NCBI GenBank assembly: GCA_947034895.1
Contig: OX344762.1
Span: 8,623,501-8,687,500, forward strand
Direction: 5' to 3'
DNA: 64,000 nucleotides
Source of the DNA: Rhytidiadelphus loreus
Taxonomy: Eukaryota > Streptophyta > Bryopsida > Hypnales > Hylocomiaceae
This document shows, piece after piece, positions 23,401 through 34,900 of this stretch. The notes under the pieces were generated by a model. That model had not been told where the DNA came from and did not search any database. It saw nothing but the letters and a program-made list of their open reading frames with translations. The stretch's first letter is position 1; every line of letters starts with the position of its first letter. The position numbers were made by a program, and so were the translations under genes.

Positions 23401-25340
23401 AATATTAGTCAATGCATCAAAATTGACAATTTTTGTCAACTTCTCTTGAAAAATATTCATTGTTCCTCAAGGATTAAAGGTCATTAAGGTAACTACATCT
23501 AAAAGCATCCAAATAAGAAATTCATCATGATTTTTGTTATTATATTGAAAAAAGTTTTGTAAGGTCTTGTTGGTAGTCACAATGGAATTTTGGACTCTCT
23601 TCAAATGCATTTTTTGAACATTGTATGAATGAACTATGGATTTTCAAAGTATTGAAAATAGGTGTTTCTAAAACTAATCCAAGACTCCCAAGAATAGTGG
23701 GGGTACGTGTTTAGACAAGAATATGTAAGGGGTGGTTTTAGAAAGGGATCAAAATTAGATGTTGTCAAAGTATTTTCTTTTATTAAAAATGGTTGGTAGC
23801 GCACATAGCGACTCACTAGTAGAAAAGATAAGGATGCATGTAGTAGTTTCAAAAATATTGTATGCCTCAATGACTATTGTTCCATACATGAATGAGTTCT
23901 TTTATAACAATTTTTTTTAAGGAGGGAGGTTAGCTTTGCGATTTTGAAAATCTAATTTTACAAAATTGGTAGAACAAATGAATCTCATGTAGCCATCCTA
24001 GGTTAACTCCTAAAGTCCGGAGGCATATTTCGGGCAAAATTGTGAAAAACTGCCACTTTTAGGATAGACAAGTGAGAAAAAAATGAAAAGAAAAGTTTTT
24101 TTCAAAATTCCATTGTAAAATTTTGTACTAGACTACTATGGGAATATGTGGAATTTCTTTTTGAAATTTTGATTGCACGGATCGAAAGATTATAATGTTT
24201 GAATTTAGAAGAATTTTTTTTTTGACCTTGCCTCACAAGGCTAATAACCTTTAACTCCACCTAAAGTGAGATTTTACACTACACATGGATTTTTTTTTAC
24301 ATTTGCATCTTGTATCATGAAAGTTACACACCTACCAAATTTTAGAAGTAAAGGAGGAGTTTTGCAAAAGCTGTCCAAAGTTGCCCAGGCTATCAAAAAA
24401 GTTTAGGGTAGCATAACTTTTGATTTGAGCACTTGATTGGGAAAAAAAATTCTCACTAAGACTAGGTACATCCAACCAAAATTGACTTTATAGGAACCTA
24501 CCCAAATTTTCAATTGTCCATTCAATAAACAATTGTCTTTTAGGGATTAAAATTGTGATCTCTTTCATTAATGTTTTTGGTAGCAAGACTATTACATAAA
24601 ATTCAAGCATTCAAACTGAAGTAGCTTTATACAAAACAAACCTAGGAATTTCAAGCCCCTCAAAAAACAAAAACAAAAGCATCTCCCACAAGAGCAACCT
24701 ACATTTAGAACAAACAAACAAAGCATTGTTGTTGAGAAGGGAAGTTGAACACGGGTCCAACAAGGCCTTGCCCATTGTAGTAGGCACCTCCTATTCAAGT
24801 TAGTGATGATTTAAAAAAAAATTCAAGTAAAAAAAGTTGTTGTCCTTAGGGGAACTATTTCTTCTATTCCTTTGTTCCCAACCTTGTTCTCCATTCACGT
24901 CAATGTCCAATTCCGATAGTTCTTTACTAACAACTATTTTAGAGACAATGTGAGATCTATTATAGGGTACAATTTAAATGTTGGAGCTAATCATTTAAAA
25001 AATATTCAAGTTACCGTAACATCACTCTTTTGAAGTGTATCATATTACAACTACTACAGAGTACATTGTAATGATCCATTGTACATAATTTGTAAATCTA
25101 CACAAGGGGTAGCCTAAAAGGGAGGGGTGAAACATGCACAAGGAACTTCCATTTTCTATTTTCCATTATTAGACAAAATAATGAACGTCTCATTTTGTTT
25201 TTTTGGGTTGTTATTTGTTTGATCGCTCTAACTTGTTTGTTATGTATTGTCAACGTATGATTTATTTGTATAAATTGTTTGATTTGTGATGTTTGTATAG
25301 GTTGTGTTCAAAAGTAGTTAGAGTGTACATCTCGGGAGGG
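20441..25340. other. AT-rich repeat-derived DNA, no gene recognised
   Basis: About 4.9 kb of very AT-rich sequence with only short ORFs. Visible structure: a TTTGTA-type microsatellite near 22470-22505; a diverged inverted pair around 21940-22060 and 24440-24560 sharing 'attgaatggacaattgaa'; and repeated phrases such as 'aatcttgcaatt' (22921-22932, 23290s) also found near 52640. These look like old transposon debris. Confidence 0.45.
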
Positions 25341-25794
25341 ATTACTTAGAGTGTCTATAAGAAACCACGTGCAAACAAAACTTTGAACCCCCTATATAAT
25401 ATTGATAGATTTTCCTACTTTGAAAGTTTATGTTTTGAATTATTGATGTGTTTATTTGTTAATAATAATTAGTTACAAATTTTTGAAGTAAAAAGATACA
25501 CTATAGAATTGAAAAATAACTTTTATGCCACTATATTATATAAGAAAAAATTGTCTAAAAAATGAACAAAAAACTCCTAAAAATAATTTTCTATTGAAAG
25601 CTCATTTTGAGTTGAATATTGATTCAATGATCATCTAAATGAGTTCTCTATAATTATTTGAGTTGAAAAACATGCCATTTTAGTTCATTTTCAATCTCTT
25701 CTAAAAATTATTTCATATTTTATTTGAGTTGGAAACTTCGGCAATAGAAACCTATAGTCATTATTAAACAATTCTCAAAATTTTAGGTTGAAAT
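25341..25794. repeat. Inverted partner of the repeat at 11311-11800
   Basis: Reverse-complement copy, collinear over its whole length with the region near 11.3-11.8 kb, for example 'cctatagtcattattaaaca' against 'cttaataatgactatagga'. Separation is 13.5 kb. Confidence 0.75.
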
Positions 25795-26079
25795 TATAGT
25801 TTATTAGAAATGACTTGTTTGCATGTGCTTTGTTATAGTAGAATTAAGTGCACCCCTAGAGGTGTACATGTTGTATTGATCAACCCTATAACCACATATA
25901 AATTTTGAATTACAATAGGGACATGTTTAAATGAATCAAATTTTAGTTTGAACTACCTTAGGATGTAGAAAAATGGGCAAAAACTAGAAGTAAAAAAATA
26001 GGAACATATCTATTGTGAAATAATAGCTAAATAGCCCCCATCATAAAATATTACTAGAAAAACACAAATATCTTGTAAA

Positions 26080-26164
26080 TTCTTACTGAAAATCTCCTAG
26101 AAAGGTCATTGCTTAAAATGTTATCTCTAGGACTATACTTAAAACACCCCTTTCTCTTGTAGTG
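26080..26164. mobile_element. Truncated right end of the CACTA MITE family
   Basis: Matches the right terminal repeat of the element at 2674-3187: 'aaaggtcattgcttaaaatg', then 'ggactatacttaaaacac' and the end CCTTTCTCTTGTAGTG at 26164. No matching left end was found upstream, so this is a solo terminus or deleted copy. Confidence 0.65.
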
Positions 26165-27028
26165 AAGCCTTCCAAAAGGATTGAGATTTTTAATATAAAT
26201 GTATATATTAACACGCTATAATTGATCCTACAATCATGAGTACTCAATTCAATTTAAATATGGATTCACTTGAATTAATTTTTTGATTTTGATTTTGCAA
26301 TCTAATCATGATCAATAGTTTAGTTGAAAAGAAAATACAACTATAACCCAATGTAATTGACGATAATCTTATGTAATTTCCATGCATTTTTTGTAAGTCT
26401 TACCATAAGTTGAGTTTGAAGAATGCTTTTGAGGTCACACACAATTATTAGACCTTGATGAGGTTTGTGAAGCATAATAATGATGCAAGGATGAATTTGA
26501 AACACTTTCATATTGGGTTGAGTCTTAGTAACTTGCCAAATTCCAATTCAATCAACTATACATACAAACAAGTTCAATTTTCTAAATTCAACTAACAAAG
26601 TTTCAACTCAACCAAGTTTTAATTTTGAATGAATTGTTTAATATTTAGTCATGCATCCAAAGTTGTGATTTGGGACACAATAGAATGACTTTCCAACCAT
26701 AAGAAGAATTTTTACCTATTTGTTTGTAAAACCATCACAAAAGTGACTATTTCAAGGTGTTGATGTTGCAATCATTATAGGTGAGTAAGATGACTATTAT
26801 GAATGCATTAATGTTTGATTTGGGGGAATTTACTAATTCTATTGGGCTATTTGGGAAGCACATTCAAAATTCATAGCATGTTGATACTTTGTTTGAAAAA
26901 TATAATTTCAGTTCCTATTGCTTTTTTTTACACGTGCCTACATATGTGGGAGAAAAAATTAATTTTTTTTTAGCATACAATAGGGACAAGGCAACACTTT
27001 TCCTTCATTGAACTTATCCGGGGACTTA
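26165..27028. other. AT-rich DNA, no gene recognised
   Basis: Nothing beyond short ORFs and simple AT-rich sequence is visible between the CACTA terminus and the Harbinger-like element. Confidence 0.4.
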
Positions 27029-28104
27029 GGGCCACTTTACACTATGGTGGAGAAGTGCTTTGGTCGATCAACAGATCATGGCCAAGACATGGTTATTTTA
27101 GACACCCGATGGGATGTTAAAGAAGACGAAAAGAAACGAAACTAATAAAAGAAATCAAGATGTAGTCTGAACACCAAGTGGAGAAGTCTTATGGACAACT
27201 TCACAAACTGAAGTCCAATGGACAACTTCACCTAAAGGAAAATTTTGACAACACACAGTAATAGAAATCATAACTCCTATTGTAAATCCCACATGTTTTG
27301 TATACTTTTTGATTGTAGTGAGTTTTGAAAAGCCATAACTTTTGCATCCGGTGCCTAATAAATTCAATAAAATTTGTTCAAAAAAATGCATCTTCTTATC
27401 TAATTTGTGTAATAAAAAATTCAAATCAATCAAATATATATGGATTTTTGAAAGTCAATACAATACATATTTCATTTCAATCCAAGTCATGTTTTGAGTA
27501 TTTTTTGGAAAAACTCACTCTAGCTCCACACTCAAATTAAGATCTCAAAATAAGTTTGAAATCCTAAAATAAAAATTATACAATCAAGAAAACACCTTCA
27601 AAGTGAAAAAGTAGAAGTTATTGATGCGTCTGCTCAATGAAAAACAAAAATGAAGAATCGATGCGCCTACTCTACGCAACACTTGAAAGTGAAAGGAAAT
27701 TGTAGTTGGCACACTTGCACTACCAAAAGCACTATGAAGTGAAAGAGAAAGAAGCGAAGAAATAATGCTATTTGATATATTTTTTAAAAGTCCTCAATCA
27801 CACGACTGAGATGTCACAATAAAAAGACAGTCAATGAAGTTGGAGTTTTCTAGAGGCCAAGTTTCTTTTCCAGGGGATTGAGGCCGCCCAAGAAACTTGA
27901 CCTCGGGAGAACTCCCCTTTCAAAAAGTGATGCCACATAGACAACCATTTCATTTTTTAATCCATGCTTGAGGTTTTCCACCGGACAAGTCTTGGCCGTG
28001 TTGTAAACCCAATCTGGTGAAGAACAAAATTTCTTCCAATCATATTGCTCCAATTTCCTACAACTCTTGACCAATGCACTTCTCCACCATAGTATAAAGC
28101 ACCC
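27029..28104. mobile_element. Non-autonomous PIF/Harbinger-like element
   Basis: Left end GGGCCACTTTACACTATGG and right end CCATAGTATAAAGCACCC are inverted repeats, extended by GTGGAGAAGTGC(T/A)TTGGTC to about 40 bp. The direct trinucleotide TTA lies outside both ends (27026-27028 and 28105-28107). GGG-type termini with a TTA duplication are the hallmark of PIF/Harbinger. The 1,076-bp interior encodes no transposase; ORFs such as 27850-28074 minus show no resemblance to known domains. An internal phrase 'atggacaacttcac' occurs twice near 27190-27230. Confidence 0.7.
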
Positions 28105-28107
28105 TTA

Positions 28108-30411
28108 TCTAAGGTGAATATATCCATTATGGACCTTCAACCTAATTTGGTCTCTATCTACAGTTGTTCAACATTTCAAAAGTTGAATGTTGGACAATTA
28201 TAACAAGTACCAAATTGAGTTCACGGTCCATAATATATATACTCACTTTACTTCTTATTAGCTAGTATATCATGATGCATCACGTTTTTGTATTGTAGAA
28301 TGTACATTAAGGTAAGAGGTCTTTAAAGTGACCAAGTTGTTTAGATCACACCTATAAAAAAGTCTTGTATGGTTAATGTAAAATTGAAGAATTGATATGT
28401 AGAAGTTCAATACTTGTCTCAACATGATGTCCAAATACAATGGAAAGTTGCATGTGCAACCAAATGTAGCCTTGAGATAGGTGAGAAGTGAATGGGCAAT
28501 GTAGTATATAAGAAAATTATAAACAAATAAATACCCATAAATGTTCTATGCAAATGTGTGCAAAAATAAAATGCTTTCTACTTCTATATCACCCATTCAC
28601 TATGGCGCATTTTCAATTAGTGAGGGACACTTTCTAAAACCACAGTGCATGCCCTTTAAATATAAGATTGCTTTGGAGATACATCATGGCACATTCCCCA
28701 AACTATGCCACACCTCATTACTACAACACCTAAGAACTAAAATAGTGACCTACAATACTAGCTTTCAATTTCAGAAGCTATAACTAAATGTCCAATGTTC
28801 CAAAAATTATGCAACTTCTTGTGTTCACTGGGGATTTTATTCTCCTTCGTGTGGACTTCATTCTTGTTTCATTGATAATTCACCAAAAATTCATCCACTC
28901 CACCAATTGACCCCAATTGCAATTCACTTGGTAACATGGATTTTTTTAGGCAATTTAATGCCCAATTTCCTCAAAAAAAATGTCAACTTCAAGCCTTTGT
29001 AAAAAAAATGTAGTAAATGATCCCAAAAATGCCAAAGTGGAATTATCTTGCCATGTTGATAGCCAAAAGGGTTCACAAACCCCACTTCAATGGGAAAAAA
29101 ATGCCAACATCCAAATGTAAAAGCACCACTAAAAATAAAGATTATGCCAATCTAATGAAGATTCTAAATTTTAGTGCACATTTGAAGCCTAATTATGAAT
29201 AATTATTATTATTATTGTTGCCTAGTCACTCTTCTCCATACATCTTCATGAAGTTGTATGGACATCAATAGATGATGCTAGGATTCCTTTAATTGGAGTA
29301 GGTGAACTGCCATGCTACCAACATTGTTATTTTTCTTTGTTGAATGTTTTTTTTTTCCTTGTCATTCTCGAAGAACCAACTTTGGAATAGGTTGGATGCA
29401 AACTTGAGAGTGGTGGTTGGTATGAAGGCACAACAAGTGTACACAATTAAGAATTTCCCATATGAAGAATGTTTTCAGTAGTGGGTTCTCTCAGTTGAGC
29501 GGTACTATTATGGTGTCACAAGGTAGTATTAGTAGTGGGTTCACTCAGTTGAGCGGTACTATTATGGTGTCACAAGGTAGTAAGTTTTTCTAGCTAACAT
29601 TGTTTGGATGTAGTTCCCCTTACTCATGCAATGATCATCCTTGCATGGTAATTGAATTACTATTCACTTGTTTAGTTTCAAAATTGGCCCTTTTGTTTCC
29701 ATCATCTATACATGGTTTAAAAAATTTATGTCATTGAAGCCCAATTGCACTTTTTCTCTTATTGTTGTAGCCTCCTAACTACTTTGAAAAATATTATCAT
29801 TGACGATGTTACAACAAAATTTTGGAAATCGTTGCCTATTTTCATTCCCTACAATAACATGTTAATGTCAATTGTTTCTTCATAATTAGGAAAAATATAG
29901 CCACCAGGCCTCAAAATTGCTTACAAAATAACAAAATGACCACCTTCGGTTCCTACCCAAAGTAATGAAGGAGCCAAAGAACTCAAATGGAGGACGTAAG
30001 GTAGGAGGCTCTGAAATGGAGTGGGCATTAAGAATGGACCCTAAAAATGGCCGTAAAATGGACAAAAGGTAGTTCACAAATTGACTTCTATGGTTATTGA
30101 ATGAATAAATAAAAAAAGCATTATTAATTGCAAGAGCCAATCATTCTCTTTGCTTTTCCATTTTTTTTTAGAAGTTGCAAGTGAACAATTTATGAAAGAC
30201 CTAGGGACATAAATAGGGACCTATGACTGAACTCCTTTGAAAATCCATAAGTAATTCAAAAATGCTTCAAAAATTATGAAACCACTTGTATTAGATTCCT
30301 CTTCTATTTTTCTTTGTCTGACAAATGAGCTAAAAATATTTACATTTAAGAAAATACATGAAAAAGGAGGATCAGCCCTTAGATGAGCCATTTCAGAGTC
30401 TCCTACCTTAA
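28108..30411. other. AT-rich flank of the piggyBac element, no gene recognised
   Basis: Short ORFs only. It includes a 54-bp tandem duplication (29477-29584) and a pair of inverted 23-bp arms, TAAGGTAGGAG(G/A)CTCTGAAATGG, at 29997-30019 and 30388-30410, the second ending at the piggyBac insertion site. Confidence 0.5.
29477..29584. repeat. 54-bp tandem duplication
   Basis: Units 29477-29530 and 29531-29584 are nearly identical, containing 'tcagttgagcggtactatta' followed by 'tggtgtcacaaggtag'. The high identity points to a recent event. Confidence 0.85.
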
Positions 30412-31658
30412 CCCCAAAGCATCATTTGGTTTCTGTGGCGGACAAAAACGAGTAAGAGCGATCTAAATATGAAATTTTCTGGAGTAACATCTGAGGACAG
30501 TGTGATCGATCCAACCGTGCAATATGATCGGGAGGGTATCCTAGTATATACTGACAAACATTCAACTGTTAATTTGTCATTTAGGGTGGTGTTTTCTTGC
30601 TCTGGAGATTCAGATTGTGCAGGGAAAGTTGTTCAGAAAAGACACATAATTTTTTGCATGGCCTCTAGAATACACCAGGAGAGCGAATTAGCACTCACAA
30701 TATACTAAGAAAATGTACATGTTGACCTCATCAAAGCAGAAGACTTCAAAAAACTACAAAAACATCAAACTGTGGTCGTACTCATGCAAGGGTTCGGAGC
30801 CATGCCGAATGACTGAATTCAAACATACAAACGAAAAGAAATCCCTTGCATAATCGGTACACTACATTTCCAGAATCCCGACGGTGTAACTACAGCGTAG
30901 GGAATGAGCAGTCACCCCCCCCAAAATGAAGAGAATTGAATGGCGCGATTTCCTAGAATAATCATGCAAAAGGGGGGTTCTTCATACTTCGACAGAAACC
31001 CGACATCTTGCCGGGCGACCCTACAAACTGACTGCCTCGTCACATACTACCGTGCACAAAAGATTTGACCAGCTGGCCACAGACAACAGGAAAAGGGTGG
31101 ACATCCAGAGGTCAGAAACGCCGACTACAAGAAGGCGCCTTGTCCACACACAGTGAACTGAAAAGCAGTTGCAACAATTCGGTTACCAGGACCCACATCG
31201 TTCGACAAACAGGGGAGGCAAAACGACAAGCAAGTAATTCGGAAAGGTAAGAGTATATTCATCGGCATGAATTACAAAGTTCATGCACTTACAAAAATGT
31301 GCGCAATCATCCTCTGTAGAATACAAGAAAAATACTACAGAATCCGCAAGCTAGCGACCACCGGTTCCCAAAACTCGCTATATCTTCATCCCCTGCGTTC
31401 TGAGCCTAGAAACCGACACACAAACTTCAGTGGAATAAGAAGGGTATCTGCAACGACGAAGCCACATCTACCCCACACTAAGAATCAATCACTGGCCAAC
31501 CAATCAAGATACGACACTAGTTCGGAACTGAAGTGCCCTTCAAGATGCAACACACTAAACATGTCGCCACTAGCATGTACTGATTCTTCAAAGTGGAGCA
31601 CCGCTGGACGTTGCGCCCCCTGCAAAAGCAAAGCAGAATTGAAAACCAATTGTCCACA

Positions 31659-33731
31659 TCAAAGCCACATCTTGGCTGCCAACTTAGCTTGACTGTGCAC
31701 TAATCCGAAGCAAGTGCGTTGACATAAGAAAGCACCACCACATCCAGGACAAAACCGGTTTTGTTTTCGTCCACAAAGACGACACTTCTTCCTCTGCATT
31801 CCTGCTGATCGACACTTGTGGATTCCACGGTCTGAGATATTGAAGCTACCCCCTGTTCGACCTACTGGAAATGCTGGGGCAGTTAGCCACGACGCCACTT
31901 CATAGTGGAAGTCACCTCTTGACATGGGCTTCTTCCCACGACCTTTCTCGCGCTTGGACATCCAATATGCTTTGTATAGTATGTACGCATTTCCTAACGA
32001 AGTATCAAGTATGAAAAAAAGTAGGCGGTGCCACCACTTGTGGGACATAATCTGCACTGTATATTCGCCCCTGCATTGGTCAACAACATCTACACCTCGC
32101 ATCATCTCTTGGTATTCTTTTTGGATGGGGGATGTAGGGTAGTCCGAACGTTTGCCAGTAACCCACCTCTTCGTTGTGCAACCAACTGCCATAGGATCAG
32201 ATGACGTACTCAACAAAAAAACGGGGCATCCATCGAACCAAACACAAGCGGCCATGCGGCGCGACATGTGCATAGCTACTACTAATGTGCCTCTTGGAAG
32301 GTCTTCCTTCGCATATGGAGCAAGGTGCTTTGGAATCCCTAATCGATTGGCCTTCACTGTTCCCGTGCACCAAGTGCCAACTGATAAGAGGGCATCAACT
32401 AACTCTGGAGAAGAAAAGAAGTGGTCTGTCACCACTACGTGTCCCAGACCGGCAAGGTCAGACACTAAATTCAAGACGACCTTCGTTCCCAAGTTCTTCT
32501 CTGACTTGTTATTCTTGCGTCCCTCATATACCACTAAGTTGTACACATATCATGTCTTACTACTCGCACAACACCATATTTTGATGCCGTATTTGACAGG
32601 CTTATCCTTCATATACTGCTTGATGTTACAACGACGACCTTTATAAGCTACCATTATTTCGTCACAGGCTAGGTGTTTGTCACAATTGTAGGCCATCTTT
32701 GAACGAGCTACGAAATTCTCTATGAGCCACCGGCACTTTCCTATCTTATCATAGCTTGTATCAATTTTATCTTGCACTAACGATGTATTGTCAACCAAGT
32801 GAATGCATGAAAGGATCAACTCAAAACGTCGTCGCTTCATAACATGCTTCACTATAGGACACCCAAAAAATTGGCGTTTCGACCAGTAGGATCTAATGGT
32901 CGGCTGTTGCTTCAGACCCATGAAAATGCAAACACCCAACCAAGCTCTCAGCTCAACTATAGTAAGAGGCTTCCAGTTTCCACCCCCATTTAGCACACCT
33001 GACTGTTCAGCACTCTCTTGCAGGGCATACGCATTCGTTTCTCTACAAATTCTGGTGAGATCACAATCTGGCCAAAATATGTTGAAGAACTCATGGACCT
33101 CAACCCTACGCCGGCTCAATCTACGAGTCAGGCCAGGCCATGGCCTTGTGAAACTCTCCCTGTCTCCAACTAGGATAGTCTACAAACAGTCCCACTGGCC
33201 ATCTCCATAACGTGTCTCAAATGAAAATTCATCTTCAGGAACATCAGAAAAGGGACCCACCTCATCAAAGACCTCAGGTTCCACCAGTTCCCAATCCGAG
33301 TTGCACGCGTCCGAGTCGCATGCGAAGTCTGCGAATTGGGCTGACCAGTCTGGATCTGACGAAGCTCCATCCTCCAAAGACTCTTTGCTCTCACTTTGGA
33401 CGAGCGGCAGTAAGTACTCAGGATAAGTTACCCCCACCTTTAGGGAGGATGATGGCAGCAACGGGGTGTCGTCACCTACTAGAGGAGGTAACTCCAAATC
33501 CCCCGCCACTAAGAACTGTGTCATTCTTTCCTCCGAGAATTCAGCTGCCTCGAATTGTGGCAGTAGTTGCTGTGGTGTGGCTCCAAATTGATTCTCAGAT
33601 GCCGCTCCCATACGTCGTGGTTGCACTCCACGTGGCTTGGATGGCCTTGCTCCATCAGCACCTTCTTGTAAACAAAAGTTTTTCGACACTGCTCTCTCAC
33701 CAAGGACACCACCAAAGTAAAGTAGGAACAT
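31659..33731 (-). pseudogene. piggyBac transposase (DDE_Tnp_1_7), two in-frame stops
   Basis: One continuous frame from 33731 to 31659 is broken only by TAG at 33182-33180 and TGA at 32552-32550. Order of parts: acidic N-terminus (DSDACNSDWELVEPEVFDEV), catalytic core, C-terminal Cys-rich zinc-finger-like domain (CRLCGRKQNRFCPGCGGAF). All three catalytic Asp are in place: ACDEIMVAYKGR, VVVTDHFFSSP and MRGVDVVDQ, and the conserved Trp after the third (SHKWWHRLLFF). The TGA sits in KIWCCASSKT-stop-YVYNLVVYEG, where the family has Gly, so it is a likely single-base GGA to TGA change. The family cuts and pastes DNA at TTAA without leaving footprints. As it stands the gene should not give full-length protein unless stops are read through or the TAG is spliced out; the rest of the frame shows no decay. 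Confidence 0.9.
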
Positions 33732-34900
33732 GTTGTCACCCGTGAGGCCGTGACAGCGTGAATGAATTGTCGAACTATCTCCCCACGTATGCGGTCGCCT
33801 CCATTCGAGGTAGGACTTAGCCCCAAGGACTCAAGAAGCACTGTCACAAAAAATTTGGTTGCCTCCTCTGAATGAATCAAGCTGTCTAAACCACAAGTAG
33901 AGGCTCGGCCATGCAAGCAATCTTCACTTTCACACGAGTTATACCACCCCCCTGAGTCGCTACTTGTCAACAAAGACTTCCCTTTCTTTACAGTGCTGCA
34001 CGAAGACTTCTGTGGTGCCTCTTTGCAATCGTGTGGGGTGACTGCAGAGACTCGTAATTCTGTAGCCACAGGTGATTCTCGATGTCCATTTTCGCTACTA
34101 TCAGTTCCTCCTTCGAAACTAGTGAGTCGATGTGCCCCATGAGAAAGCGCAGTTGAATCTACGGCATCCAACAGGTTCCTTACCACTCACTTGTTTTGTG
34201 TAGTCCGTCTCAAAGTCGGTGGAGAATCCCGATTCTCCAGGGTGATGGTGGGCGCCACCCAACCAGGGTGTGTGTTCAAACAGGCAGGCGTCTTCTTCGA
34301 CTTGATGACACGTCTACCCCTTCCGCTATGCTTCGGTCCAGATCCTCCTCCTTGGCCAATGCCTCGGGCCCCTCCATGGCCTCGCAGGCCACTTTCTTCA
34401 AAATTAGAGTTCGTGGGACTGACCGGAAAGAGAGGAATTGTGTTCCCCCCACGGTCCCTTCCTTTTCGACCCCGACGCGCCTTTGTTGGTGAATTGACTA
34501 AATTCAGTGGCAACTTCGAACGTGGATTTGTCCTGTCGTTGTGAAAGTCCTCCTCTTCCGTTGTTTCCTGTTGTAGATTGGTCTGACTCCTCTGTTGAAG
34601 AGACCGAGTACCAACGTTGCTGCCTCCGAGTTCCTTCTCCAATTGTTGCCTCGTCATTTGCTGCAGCGGCTTCGGCAGCTTCGATCTTGGAGTCGGTGCC
34701 TGCAACCCGTCCGCTAATCGGAGGTTTTGGCCCACCTCTGCATCCGTCGGCAGTCCCTGGTGGCCCTCCAATTCGGTAGCGTTTCTTGTCACCATCAACA
34801 TTTTCCGTTTCACCCGACGCTGCGTTCCTGGGCTCCGTAATGCAAGCCTCACATTGGATGCTGCCCGGCCGGCCTCGTTTGCTTTCATCTGAGTGAACAT
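33521..34900 (-). other. Unrecognised ORFs between the 5' ORF and the transposase frame
   Basis: A single minus-strand frame is open from 34900 to 33521 except for one TGA at 34189-34187, which coincides with a strong splice-donor consensus (CAA|gtgagt). The upper half is basic and low-complexity (TKARRGRKGRDRGG, then GHGGARGIGQGG). The lower half contains EIVRQFIHAVTASRVTTC, which I could not assign. The frame overlaps the 35291-34404 ORF above and the transposase frame below, so part of it must be intron or shadow. It may represent exons of an extended transposase N-terminus. Confidence 0.3.

Noticed and set aside
24592..24798. Cys-rich 68-codon minus-strand ORF
   Set aside because: Composition reflects an AT-rich stretch with 'aaaacaaaaacaaaagc' runs; no signal peptide or conserved Cys spacing.
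27850..28074. 74-codon minus-strand ORF in the Harbinger-like element
   Set aside because: No resemblance to a Harbinger nuclease or Myb-like protein; probably chance.
30469..30708. 79-codon plus-strand ORF near the left end of the piggyBac element
   Set aside because: It is on the strand opposite to the transposase, in its expected 3' tail, and matches nothing recognisable.
30785..30800. 'gggttcggagcc' phrase suggesting a tRNA T-arm
   Set aside because: No acceptor stem, anticodon arm or D-arm could be fitted around it; no tRNA found in the window.
32540..32575. Tiny intron removing the TGA of the transposase
   Set aside because: The only GT...AG pair around the stop would be about 35 bases, too short for a plant intron, and would delete conserved residues.
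32152..32646. 164-codon plus-strand ORF inside the piggyBac transposase
   Set aside because: Antisense shadow of a strongly conserved minus-strand coding region.
33665..33980. Possible cyclin-box-like helix (RQFIHAVTASRVTTCSYFTL) in an ORF of the piggyBac element
   Set aside because: Only one helix-like phrase recalls cyclins; the neighbouring helices and conserved residues are missing.
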